Shown here: piece after piece, positions 1 through 6,863 of the stretch | Layout of the letters: the number at the start of each line of letters is the position of its first letter | How positions within the stretch are numbered: the stretch's first letter is position 1 | Assembly (NCBI GenBank): GCA_002707085.1 | Contig: PALY01000095.1 | Coordinates: forward strand, 22,992 to 30,997 | Direction of reading: 5' to 3' | Length of the DNA stretch: 8,006 bases | From: Deltaproteobacteria bacterium | GTDB lineage: Bacteria > Myxococcota_A > UBA796 | Translations under genes and position numbers: made by a program | The notes under the pieces: model-generated | Database searches by the model: none | Told to the model about the DNA's origin: nothing | Seen by the model: the letters and a program-made list of their open reading frames with translations, nothing else

Positions 1-1131
1 CCAGTGAGCATCGTTGTGGTACAGCACGGCTCGGCCCAAGGACATGGCCCGCTGAACAACACTTTCTTGGCCAAAAATACGAGCGGAATGAAGCTGATTA
101 CAAACCTTTTGTATGTCTGCCTCAGAAACAGGCTCTGTGACCAATCGCTGCAACTCTTCCAAATAGGAACGGGTAAACCCTTCAAGGTCCCCATCCCGCG
201 GCAACACTGCAAACACACCAAACAAGCTGGGACCACGGTGCGCTTCGTACCCACCTGAAACCTGTATTGCCGACCCTTCTTCAATCACCATCCGCCGATA
301 CAAACGACTCGACGGCCCGCGAAGAAGCAAGGTTTCTATGACCTCGTAAACATAGAAGTCGGGATCCCCATATGGAGGCGCTTGATGATTGATGAATACA
401 GCGGGCAAGTGGGCAAGCCCATCCACCACCCGTTCCCGGGTCCTTTTGTCGCGAACAGGCTCGTCAAGAACGGGACTGGGACGAACCCCACCCGTTTCGA
501 TATCACCAAAAAAGTCGTGAATGACATCCAACGCATATTCCAGCTCAAAATCTCCCGAGATCGCCAAAACAGCATTGTCTGGTCGGTACCACAACCGATG
601 AAAGTCCTGTACCTGTTCAAGTTTGGCGTTCTCTAAGTCTTCCCAAGAACCAATCACTGGATGGGAATATGCGAAGTTCTCGTAGGAGATCTCTCCCAAT
701 CGAACGAAAGCTGAACCATACGGGCTGTTATCGACCCGTTGCCTTCGCTCTTCCATGACGGTTTCACGCTGGTTTTCAAAATTTTCTTCGTTCACCGCCA
801 ACGAACGCATGCGGTCGGCTTCGAGCCACAGCCCCAAACGCAGTTGGTGCGAAGGCAAGGAAAGGTAGTAGTTGGTTCGGTCCTGACTGGTCGTACCGTT
901 CAAACTCCCACCCCAAGCATGCACCAAACGAAAATGTTCGCCTTTGGCCACATGATCAGAACCTTGGAACATCATGTGTTCAAACAAATGAGCAAATCCC
1001 GTTGTGCCCGGCGTCTCGTTTCGACTCCCCACATCGTAATAGACGGCAATGCCCACTTGAGGAATCGCTGCATCCGGCTGCAGGACGACCCGTAGGCCAT
1101 TTGGAAGAACGCTTTCGTGGATGGATGTCAT
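1..1131 (-). CDS. M16 family zinc metallopeptidase (insulinase/processing-peptidase type), N-terminal part, cut by left window edge
   Basis: The minus-strand frame reads without a stop from an ATG at 1131 to the window edge (377 codons seen), so the C-terminus is missing. The N-terminus has the typical M16 opening VLPNGLRVVLQPD (residues 8-20). The inverted zinc motif HxxEH is present as H48-L-F-E51-H52, and a Glu-Glu pair at 127-128 (VMEERRQR) lies at the spacing expected for the third zinc ligand, so the protein should be catalytically competent. After about residue 165 the sequence (QDFHRLWYRPDNAVLAISGD) matches the start of the M16 C-terminal-type domain. Family members are about 420-450 aa, or about 900 aa when two units are fused; this fragment cannot distinguish them. 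A second in-frame ATG at 1185 would add 18 residues and overlap the divergent gene by 2 bp. I prefer 1131 because the conserved opening follows it directly. No signal peptide is evident from 1131. The substrate is unknown; oligopeptides or misfolded periplasmic proteins are typical of the family. Confidence 0.93.
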   Translation of the reverse strand, partial: MTSIHESVLPNGLRVVLQPDAAIPQVGIAVYYDVGSRNETPGTTGFAHLFEHMMFQGSDHVAKGEHFRLVHAWGGSLNGTTSQDRTNYYLSLPSHQLRLGLWLEADRMRSLAVNEENFENQRETVMEERRQRVDNSPYGSAFVRLGEISYENFAYSHPVIGSWEDLENAKLEQVQDFHRLWYRPDNAVLAISGDFELEYALDVIHDFFGDIETGGVRPSPVLDEPVRDKRTRERVVDGLAHLPAVFINHQAPPYGDPDFYVYEVIETLLLRGPSSRLYRRMVIEEGSAIQVSGGYEAHRGPSLFGVFAVLPRDGDLEGFTRSYLEELQRLVTEPVSEADIQKVCNQLHSARIFGQESVVQRAMSLGRAVLYHNDAHW

Positions 1132-1183
1132 GCTGGTTCCGGTCCGGTAACACCCTTTAATCAAGCCGGTTACGGCGAAGAAC
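1132..1183. promoter_or_regulatory. Short divergent intergenic region with possible promoter(s)
   Basis: This 52-bp gap separates the start codons of the M16 peptidase (minus) and the PEGA-like gene (plus), so it must hold 5' signals for both unless transcription starts inside the opposite gene. On the plus strand TTTAAT at 1156-1161 differs from the TATAAT -10 consensus at one base and lies 22 bp before the ATG at 1184, but no convincing -35 box is seen upstream. No strong Shine-Dalgarno precedes 1184 (only GCGAAG). Confidence 0.3.
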
Positions 1184-1780
1184 ATGTCGCCGCTCATCTT
1201 CCTTGTATTTCACTGCATGTCTCATGCCTTCGCAGGCGTGGTACTCATCGAAACCGATGGACCCATGGAGGTACAACACGGTGGAGTCGCCATCGGTCGA
1301 GCCAGCGGTGCCGGCTCTTTAAGTCTTGGAGAAATGACGCCTGGCCCCACCATCTTGACCATCGCAAGAGAGGGCAAGGCACCACTACAAACAACCGTGA
1401 CAGTTCCCAAAGAAGGAACCGCTACGCTTGTATTGAAGGGCGACACTTTGACCGTGGATGGTGCAACACACTCCCTGGATGAACTCCCCCCACCCGTGTT
1501 GGTCCTCCGGGCCGCCGAAGGACAACGCTTTTCGGTCATTATCGACGGAAAACTTCATGGGATTTTGGAGGGTGAAAAAGCCATCGAAAACCTGGATATA
1601 GGGCGCCATTCGATTGAGTTTCGAACAGAAGACAATTTGGTGATTTGGGCCCGTGGCCATGTGGAACTCCAACCCAACGATGCGCTCGCACTCATCGTGA
1701 CGGAAGGTCACATGGTGCAAACAGAAGGACGATCCGAAGCCTGGCAGCCACAGACGAAAACACCCAATAGGGGTCAATGA
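1184..1780 (+). CDS. Exported protein with two PEGA-like beta domains, first gene of the sensor kinase operon
   Basis: This 198-aa protein has no clear named relative. The first 17 residues (MSPLIFLVFHCMSHAFA) form a hydrophobic segment ending in an Ala-Phe-Ala signal-peptidase-I-like site, so export is likely; oddly, the n-region has no Lys or Arg. An in-frame TAA at 1148 makes 1184 the first usable ATG. The mature part shows two similar halves, about residues 25-85 and 102-180. Each runs from a short strand through a Gly-rich turn and a Pro-Gly or Ile-Gly-Arg turn (MTPGPTILTIAREG; LDIGRHSIEFRTED) to a final strand ending in LVL or LIV. This is the layout of PEGA-type domains, common in surface proteins and near kinases of Myxococcota. 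The stop TGA (1778-1780) directly abuts the kinase ATG (1781), implying co-transcription and translational coupling. A role as periplasmic partner of the kinase is inference. Confidence 0.75.
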   Translation: MSPLIFLVFHCMSHAFAGVVLIETDGPMEVQHGGVAIGRASGAGSLSLGEMTPGPTILTIAREGKAPLQTTVTVPKEGTATLVLKGDTLTVDGATHSLDELPPPVLVLRAAEGQRFSVIIDGKLHGILEGEKAIENLDIGRHSIEFRTEDNLVIWARGHVELQPNDALALIVTEGHMVQTEGRSEAWQPQTKTPNRGQ

Positions 1781-3571
1781 ATGGCTCGACGTTCCATCCA
1801 GGTCCGCATCGTCGCTGCCTTTTTTCTCTCCCTGGCCGCATTGGCATCCACCATTGGCTACGGCATCATCCAACTTCGCGGTATTGGCACAGAACTGGAT
1901 GCGGTCAATGCTGGCTTCCTGCCCATGGCGAAGGTCGGCATCGAGCTGACTGCAATCGTAAGACAGCTCGATAGAGACCACGATCGTTTCGCCCGAGCCG
2001 CATCTCGAACCGACGCCGGCAGACGGGCCAACGCATCGTTGTACAGAGCCGGTATCCACGACAGCGTCCACCAAGGACGATTGGCGGCTGCTCGAGCCAG
2101 AACCATCGTCACACACCCCACCGATATGGCAACCATCACCCGGGTGGAAAATGTTCTGGAAGAAATCGAAACCCAAAGTTCAGCATACGAACAGGCCGTA
2201 GGAACATGGCTTACGGCACAAGAAGCATCGGACCAAGACGAAGCCACCCGACTTCTGGCGGACCTAGACCGACGCCGCCAAGCACTCGCTGCCGGTGCTG
2301 CACTGACCCAAGCTTTGGTGGAAGGCCAGGTGGAGCAGGTCAGCCACAGAACAGCCAAGGCGCAAGATCGTGCCCTGGTTGTATCCGGCTCACTGGGCGC
2401 CCTCGCCATTCTGCTTTCGTGCCTGCTCACAGGCTTCGCGTTGGTTGCACTGCGGCCCATCAATCAATTGACCGAACAGGTGCAACGGGTCGCGGCTGGT
2501 GATTTGACTGGCCGCATTGATTTGGACACCAACGACGAAATGGGCATGCTTGCCCAAGAATTCAACACCATGGCTCAAGCTGTGGCAGACAGAGACCAAA
2601 CCCTCCAAGAAAGAGCCAATATCTTGGATAAGCTCAGCTTGCGTCTCCGGAAGATTCTCGACACGATCACTGCCGGCCTGATCGTCGTTGAAGAGAATAC
2701 AATTCAAGTGGCAAACCCAGCGGCTGCGGCCCTGTGGGGGCTGTCTCCCGATGACGACTTGCCTGGATGGCTATCCAGCCTGAGTCCTGGTCATTATGAG
2801 TCGATTCAACATGGCGGTCACACCTACGCCGTACAGGTGGTTCCTTTCGGTACTCAAGGGGCCCTGATTGTGGGTGAAGATGTGACCCAAAGAAACCGCA
2901 CTAGAGAGCGGCTTATTCGCTCTGAGAGGTTGGCGATCGTCGGGCAGATGCTCGCACAGATCACCCACGAAGTGCGCAATCCGCTCAACGCCATGAGCTT
3001 GAATGCAGAACTGCTCGCAGAAGAAACCATGGGTGATGAAAGCACGGCGATGCTGGGGACAATCACAGGAGAAATCCGTCGCTTAGAACAGATTACCGCC
3101 CGCTACCTACACCTGAGCCGAAAGCGTGTCCCAGAACTCGTCGAATCATCTCCAACCGAACTGGTAAGCCGTGTCCTGAAATTAGAAGGACCTGTACTGG
3201 AACAGGCCGGCGTCACCGCCCGGGTAGAAGGGAAAGAGACACCCGTGTGCAAACTCGATGCCGACGCCATCGAACGCACTTTACGCAACCTGGTTCGAAA
3301 CGCCATCGAAGCGGGAGCCGCAGAACTTCAGTTCAAAGTGGATGCCACGGAAACCAAGGTACGATTCACTTTGACGGATGATGGGCCGGGAATGAACGAT
3401 ACAGAAGCTGAAAAAGCATTCGATCCCTTCTTTACAACAAAGGCCAGAGGCACCGGTCTAGGCCTGGCCATCAGTCGACAAGAGATTGAAGAGATTGGTG
3501 GAAGTCTTGAGTATGAATCACCCCCAAGTTCCGGTGCAAAATTCACCATCGACATACCGCTAAACAGTTGA
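1781..3571 (+). CDS. Membrane sensor histidine kinase (HAMP-PAS-HisKA-HATPase), NtrB-like
   Basis: This 596-aa kinase should autophosphorylate on histidine and pass the phosphate to the response regulator encoded next. Visible order: TM helix about 9-30; a periplasmic, mostly helical region about 32-198; TM helix about 200-224; HAMP about 225-277 (RPINQL, then the NDEMGMLAQEFNTM helix); PAS-like domain about 291-370, opening with the ILDTITAGLIVVEEN segment; HisKA with H396 in THEVRNPLNAM; and HATPase_c with N box N503/N507 (RNLVRNAIEAG), G1 box D534-G-P-G537, F box FDPFFTTK 547-554 and G2 box GTGLGLAI 557-564. All catalytic boxes look intact. The HEVRNPL H-box is the type usually paired with NtrC regulators. 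The start is supported by AGGGG at 1769-1773, seven bases upstream of the ATG. The periplasmic region has no named sensor fold that I recognise; a four-helix-bundle sensor is a guess. The signal is unknown. Confidence 0.95.
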   Translation: MARRSIQVRIVAAFFLSLAALASTIGYGIIQLRGIGTELDAVNAGFLPMAKVGIELTAIVRQLDRDHDRFARAASRTDAGRRANASLYRAGIHDSVHQGRLAAARARTIVTHPTDMATITRVENVLEEIETQSSAYEQAVGTWLTAQEASDQDEATRLLADLDRRRQALAAGAALTQALVEGQVEQVSHRTAKAQDRALVVSGSLGALAILLSCLLTGFALVALRPINQLTEQVQRVAAGDLTGRIDLDTNDEMGMLAQEFNTMAQAVADRDQTLQERANILDKLSLRLRKILDTITAGLIVVEENTIQVANPAAAALWGLSPDDDLPGWLSSLSPGHYESIQHGGHTYAVQVVPFGTQGALIVGEDVTQRNRTRERLIRSERLAIVGQMLAQITHEVRNPLNAMSLNAELLAEETMGDESTAMLGTITGEIRRLEQITARYLHLSRKRVPELVESSPTELVSRVLKLEGPVLEQAGVTARVEGKETPVCKLDADAIERTLRNLVRNAIEAGAAELQFKVDATETKVRFTLTDDGPGMNDTEAEKAFDPFFTTKARGTGLGLAISRQEIEEIGGSLEYESPPSSGAKFTIDIPLNS

Positions 3572-3588
3572 CATAGAGGAACACCTGT

Positions 3589-3616
3589 GACATTTTGTCA
3601 ACATTGACAAAATGTC
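3589..3616. repeat. Perfect 28-bp inverted repeat between kinase and response regulator genes
   Basis: Two 13-bp arms, GACATTTTGTCAA (3589-3601) and its exact reverse complement (3604-3616), flank a 2-base centre (CA). The arms are AT-rich in the middle and no T-run follows, so this is not a standard terminator. It lies just after the kinase stop and ends one base before the GGAG of the regulator's ribosome binding site. A dimeric-regulator operator, possibly for the NtrC-like protein itself, or an mRNA hairpin next to the ribosome binding site are both plausible. I saw no second copy in the window. Confidence 0.8.
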
Positions 3617-3620
3617 GGAG
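3617..3620 (+). promoter_or_regulatory. Ribosome binding site deciding the response regulator start
   Basis: GGAG stands six bases before the ATG at 3627. The upstream in-frame ATG at 3612 has no Shine-Dalgarno sequence and lies inside the right arm of the inverted repeat, so 3627 is the better start. It also gives the usual receiver opening, MQPTVLVVDDEE. Confidence 0.65.
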
Positions 3621-3626
3621 TCCTCC

Positions 3627-4976
3627 ATGCAACCCACTGTTCTTGTGGTCGATGACGAAGAAGCCAATCGACTGACCCTGGAGCGAATTCTTGTACGTGA
3701 AAAGGTGCGAGTGATTCATGCCGCCGATGGGCGTCAAGCTTTAGAGCGAATGCACAGTGACCAGCCTGCACTCATATTGACCGACCTCAAAATGCCAGGG
3801 CTTGATGGCATGGGTCTACTCAAAGCCGTCCGACAGGTAGACCCAGACATCGAAGTCATCGTCATGACAGCCTACGGCACCGTAGAAACAGCGGTAAATG
3901 CCATGAAAGAGGGTGCATACGACTTCATTACCAAGCCCCTCCGACGTTCTGACATCGTCCGAGCGGTCAGCAAAGCACTTGAAAAACGAGCGTTGGTGGT
4001 CGAAAACCGGAGTCTCCGGAAACAGTTGAAACAATCGTCTGCGCCCGAATTGCTCGGTCACTCCCCGATCATGCAATCTGTGCTGGAAGAAGCCCGTCAG
4101 GTCGCAGATTCTCACGCGAGCATTCTCATCACAGGAGAAAGCGGAACCGGTAAAGGCATGCTTGCCAGTTGGATGCATCGTCACTCACCACACGCAAACG
4201 GCGCACTCGTGCCGGTAAACTGTGCGGCCCTGCCCGACACACTTTTGGAAAGCGAATTGTTTGGGTATGAACCCGGTGCATTCACGGACGCAAAAGGGAG
4301 AAAAGAAGGCCGCTTCGATTTGGCCAAAAATGGAACGCTCTTTTTGGACGAAATCACTGAACTCCCCATTTCAATTCAGGCAAAACTACTGAGGGTCTTG
4401 CAGGACGGCACCTATGAACGCCTGGGTGGAACCGACACCCTGACCAGCAATGCCAGGCTCATCACAGCAACCAATCAAGAACCGCAAACAGCAGTTGACC
4501 AAGGCCTGCTACGAAAAGATCTTTTCTACAGACTCAATGTCATCCGCATCGAAATTCCACCCCTACGAGAACGACCCGAAGACATCTCTTTGCTGGCCGG
4601 ACACTTCATCGATCGTTTTGCTGCACGGCATGGACGAAAGATTGGAAACATTTCCGATGACGCCATCGCCAGTCTGGAATCGTGGACATGGCCTGGCAAT
4701 GTTCGAGAGTTGGAAAATGCCATCGAGCGCGCGGTGGTTTTGTGCAAAACAGGAACGATTGAATCAGGAGACCTTCCTTCAGATATCGCCAAAACTCGGC
4801 GAACCCCTGATCGACTCACATTCACCGTGGGAACCCGACTGCAAAATGTAGAACGGCGAATGATTGAAGCCACCATGAAGAAGTATGGTGGTGATCGACA
4901 AAAAGTCGCCAACGTCCTTGGAACCACCGTGCGCACCCTCTATCGGCGTGAGTCCGAATGGCGTTCAAGCGAATGA
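3627..4976 (+). CDS. NtrC-family sigma54-dependent response regulator
   Basis: This 449-aa protein (454 aa if started at 3612) is the cognate partner of the upstream kinase. The receiver domain (about 1-120) has acidic pair D9/D10, phosphoacceptor D53 (LTDLKMPGLDG), T81 and K103. The AAA+ domain (about 140-370) has Walker A GESGTGKG (170-177), Walker B FLDE (239-242), sensor I around ITATNQE, and the RKDLFYRLNVI and PPLRERPEDI segments carrying the arginine finger region. The loop that contacts sigma54 reads GAFTDA (217-222) instead of the consensus GAFTGA. The C-terminal Fis-type helix-turn-helix (about 407-442) includes GGDRQKVANVLGTTVRTLYRR. Function by family: phosphorylation drives oligomerisation and ATP-dependent opening of sigma54 promoters from upstream sites. 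Targets are unknown; the adjacent lipoprotein gene at 5082 and its own gene (inverted repeat at 3589-3616) are candidates. Confidence 0.96.
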   Translation: MQPTVLVVDDEEANRLTLERILVREKVRVIHAADGRQALERMHSDQPALILTDLKMPGLDGMGLLKAVRQVDPDIEVIVMTAYGTVETAVNAMKEGAYDFITKPLRRSDIVRAVSKALEKRALVVENRSLRKQLKQSSAPELLGHSPIMQSVLEEARQVADSHASILITGESGTGKGMLASWMHRHSPHANGALVPVNCAALPDTLLESELFGYEPGAFTDAKGRKEGRFDLAKNGTLFLDEITELPISIQAKLLRVLQDGTYERLGGTDTLTSNARLITATNQEPQTAVDQGLLRKDLFYRLNVIRIEIPPLRERPEDISLLAGHFIDRFAARHGRKIGNISDDAIASLESWTWPGNVRELENAIERAVVLCKTGTIESGDLPSDIAKTRRTPDRLTFTVGTRLQNVERRMIEATMKKYGGDRQKVANVLGTTVRTLYRRESEWRSSE

Positions 4977-4991
4977 CTGGGCGTCCCAGTC
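4975..4991 (+). terminator. Weak hairpin at the end of the response regulator gene, no T-run
   Basis: A seven-base stem (GACTGGG / CCCAGTC) with a CGT loop overlaps the stop codon of the regulator gene. No uridine tract follows, so it is at best a weak or Rho-assisted terminator, or an mRNA 3'-end stabiliser. It may also be chance. Confidence 0.25.
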
Positions 4992-5009
4992 CAACCAAAT
5001 GATTGAAGA

Positions 5010-5025
5010 TGGCCCGCACAACGCA
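5010..5025 (+). promoter_or_regulatory. Candidate sigma54 (-24/-12) promoter upstream of the MopE-like lipoprotein gene
   Basis: TGGCCCGCACAACGCA has the required GG-N10-GC spacing (GG at 5011-5012, GC at 5023-5024). It matches the TGGCACG-N4-TTGCA consensus except for C in place of A in the -24 block and AC in place of TT in the -12 block. Transcription would start near 5036, leaving about 45 bases of leader. It lies directly downstream of a gene for a sigma54 activator, which raises its prior, but a single match of this quality can occur by chance. Confidence 0.3.
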
Positions 5026-5072
5026 GTTTCAGGCTCCACAAAACCGAGAAAGGCATGTACACTCGGTGGTCT

Positions 5073-5077
5073 GGAGG
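5073..5077 (+). promoter_or_regulatory. Ribosome binding site deciding the lipoprotein start
   Basis: GGAGG lies four bases before the ATG at 5082, which is followed at once by a lipoprotein signal peptide. The upstream in-frame ATG at 5055 would put nine non-hydrophobic residues before the signal peptide and has no properly spaced ribosome binding site. Confidence 0.65.
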
Positions 5078-5081
5078 TCTC

Positions 5082-6863
5082 ATGCGGACATTGCGTTTGT
5101 TGATATTGGCTACACCCCTCGTCTTTGGTTGTCGTGGGAAACTCATACAAACCAACACCGATACCGCGGAAGATAGCGATGCCGATGCCGATGCCGATGC
5201 CGATGCTGACGGCGGCCCCATCGACACAAGTGAACCAAACGATACTGCCAACCCAGTGGATACAGGCACACCCGTAGACACAGGAACTTCGAGTGACACA
5301 GGAGACACCGAAGACACCGGGGGTTCTGGCGACACTGGCGATACTGGCGGCACTGAGCCACCCGAACCTGTCGACATTGATGGTGACGGGTTCAGCACAG
5401 ATGATGGAGACTGCGATGACTCTGACGGCTCCATATACCCAGGTGCTGAAGAGACTTGTGATGGTATCGATAACGATTGCGATGGCTATATAGACGACGC
5501 AGACCCTGATGGAAGTACCGGCACCACCACATGGTTTGGAGATGCCGACGGGGACGGGTACGGCGGCGAAACCTTCATCATCGAAGCATGTGTAGCACCA
5601 GACCACTATGTCTCATTGGATGGTGATTGCGACGACCTTGATGACAACACCTACCCTGATGCCCCAGAAGACTGTGCGGACGTGGACCGAGATTGCGATG
5701 GTGATGCCACCGCCGGCGCTGTGGATACATCCACCTTCGCCATCGACTCCGATGGTGATGGATATGGCGACCCGAGCGACACAATTTCGGCCTGTGGCCC
5801 CACTGACTCTTACGTGGCCGACACAACAGACTGTGATGACTCTGATTCAAGCACATACCCAGGCGCTCCCGAAGATTGCGCTGACGCAGACAGAGACTGC
5901 GACGGCGATGCCACCGCTGGTGCTGTAGATGTACTCACTGGATACCTAGACGACGATGGCGACGGGTTTGGGGACCCCGACACAACCACAACCGCATGCA
6001 GCATCGATGCGCCCTATGTCACCGATTCCACAGACTGCAATGACCTCGACGAAGCCACATACCCAGGCGCACCTGAAGACTGCGATGACGCAGACAGAAA
6101 CTGCGACGGCGATGCCACCGCCGGGGCAACAGACACTTCGACCTTTTACCTGGACGATGATGGCGATGGATTTGGCGTTTCATCCATCACGATGGAAGCC
6201 TGCATCGCCGACGAAGACTATGTGACGGAATCGGGCGATTGTGATGATGGATCTTCCTCCATTTTTCCAGGTGCCACTGAAACCTGTAATGACATCGACG
6301 ATGACTGCGATCTGTTGATCGACGAGGAACTTCTCGGAACCGAAGAAGCCTGTGCTGCGGACGACTGTGCAGAGATCTTGGCAGCCAATCCAAGTGCCGA
6401 AGATGGCACCTATACCCTGACTCGGGGCAGCCACTATTGTGACATGACGACAGATGGCGGAGGCTGGACATTGGTGGGCAACAACGCTCGCGTCTATGGA
6501 ACTGGACACACCGGATCGTCATACAACTCTGCAGGATTTTATTGGACCCAAGCCCTTTTTGCTTATGACAGTGGCTCTGTCGTTGCGGGTCCAACTTATC
6601 CAGGGAGTCTGCCCGGAAGCAATCCTGTAGGACACCGTTTTGGATCGGAATCGTGGAGCAAGCCCTTGGCTTATGGAGGTTCAACCTGCAGCTTGAGTAC
6701 CGTAAGCTATGCAGATGCAACCGAATACATCTCCGATCATGACTGGGTCATCACACGGGGTCTTTCAAACAACCCCATCCAAGTCGGAACCCTTGAAGGG
6801 GTTGCAGGTTGCACAACAGCTGACAATCCTGGCGAAGCATTTATCGACATCTATGTGCGCTGA
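5082..6863 (+). CDS. Predicted lipoprotein with MopE-like Cys/Asp repeats and a C-terminal fibrinogen-like domain
   Basis: This 593-aa protein begins MRTLRLLILATPLVFGC, a lipoprotein-type signal with the lipidated Cys at 17; Phe at -2 makes the lipobox atypical. Next come a (Asp-Ala)n stretch and a linker rich in Asp-Thr-Gly and Pro. Five repeats begin at about residues 98, 154, 222, 290 and 358. Each opens with a DxDGDG(Y/F) Ca2+-loop-like motif and then has DCDD or DCND, a YP or FPGA-type turn, and the C-x-D-x-D-x-(D/N)-C-D pattern. This matches the putative metal-binding repeat family named after Methylococcus MopE. From about residue 425 a fibrinogen-like C-terminal domain follows, recognised by DCAEILAANPSAEDGTYTL and YCDMTTDGGGWTLVGNN, ending in AFIDIYVR. 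The likely role is a surface-anchored, divalent-cation-dependent binding or adhesion protein; the ligand is unknown. It is downstream of and co-directional with the two-component genes (105-bp gap) and convergent with the acidic gene at its right. Confidence 0.88.
   Translation: MRTLRLLILATPLVFGCRGKLIQTNTDTAEDSDADADADADADGGPIDTSEPNDTANPVDTGTPVDTGTSSDTGDTEDTGGSGDTGDTGGTEPPEPVDIDGDGFSTDDGDCDDSDGSIYPGAEETCDGIDNDCDGYIDDADPDGSTGTTTWFGDADGDGYGGETFIIEACVAPDHYVSLDGDCDDLDDNTYPDAPEDCADVDRDCDGDATAGAVDTSTFAIDSDGDGYGDPSDTISACGPTDSYVADTTDCDDSDSSTYPGAPEDCADADRDCDGDATAGAVDVLTGYLDDDGDGFGDPDTTTTACSIDAPYVTDSTDCNDLDEATYPGAPEDCDDADRNCDGDATAGATDTSTFYLDDDGDGFGVSSITMEACIADEDYVTESGDCDDGSSSIFPGATETCNDIDDDCDLLIDEELLGTEEACAADDCAEILAANPSAEDGTYTLTRGSHYCDMTTDGGGWTLVGNNARVYGTGHTGSSYNSAGFYWTQALFAYDSGSVVAGPTYPGSLPGSNPVGHRFGSESWSKPLAYGGSTCSLSTVSYADATEYISDHDWVITRGLSNNPIQVGTLEGVAGCTTADNPGEAFIDIYVR
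5178..5207 (+). repeat. Hexanucleotide GATGCC tandem repeat encoding Asp-Ala
   Basis: Five consecutive six-base units (the last ending GCT) encode (Asp-Ala)5 just after the signal peptide of the lipoprotein. The first four units are identical. Unit number changes would keep the frame and only alter linker length. Confidence 0.85.
5373..6356 (+). repeat. Five MopE-like coding repeats, three of exactly 204 bp
   Basis: Repeat starts, set by the first Asp of DxDGDG, fall at 5373, 5541, 5745, 5949 and 6153. The first unit is 168 bp (56 codons) and the next three are 204 bp each (68 codons); the fifth runs into the fibrinogen-like domain. Units 2-5 carry four Cys each and unit 1 carries three. Units 2-4 share an almost invariant protein segment around RDCDGDATAGAVD but differ at many synonymous bases, so the duplication is not recent. 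Confidence 0.85.

Noticed and set aside
1385..2176. 263-codon open frame on the minus strand
   Set aside because: It lies antisense across the PEGA-like gene and the kinase N-terminus, both with clear domain or signal evidence, and its translation shows no recognisable domain.
3589..3616. Rho-independent terminator between kinase and regulator
   Set aside because: The stem is AT-rich with a two-base centre and no T-run follows; it also sits inside an evident operon just before a ribosome binding site.
3612..3626. Five-residue N-terminal extension of the response regulator (ATG at 3612)
   Set aside because: There is no Shine-Dalgarno upstream and the ATG is inside the palindrome, whereas ATG 3627 has GGAG six bases upstream and gives the usual receiver start.
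4940..5606. Overlapping minus-strand open frames of 164 and 213 codons rich in Ser/Val/Pro or Ile/Gly
   Set aside because: They are antisense shadows of the Asp-Thr-Gly linker and first repeats of the lipoprotein, with no own ribosome binding site or domain.
5608..6225. Plus-strand +1-frame open frames rich in Met/Thr/Pro
   Set aside because: These are alternate-frame readings of the GAT/GAC-rich repeats; the real frame has conserved Cys and Asp motifs.
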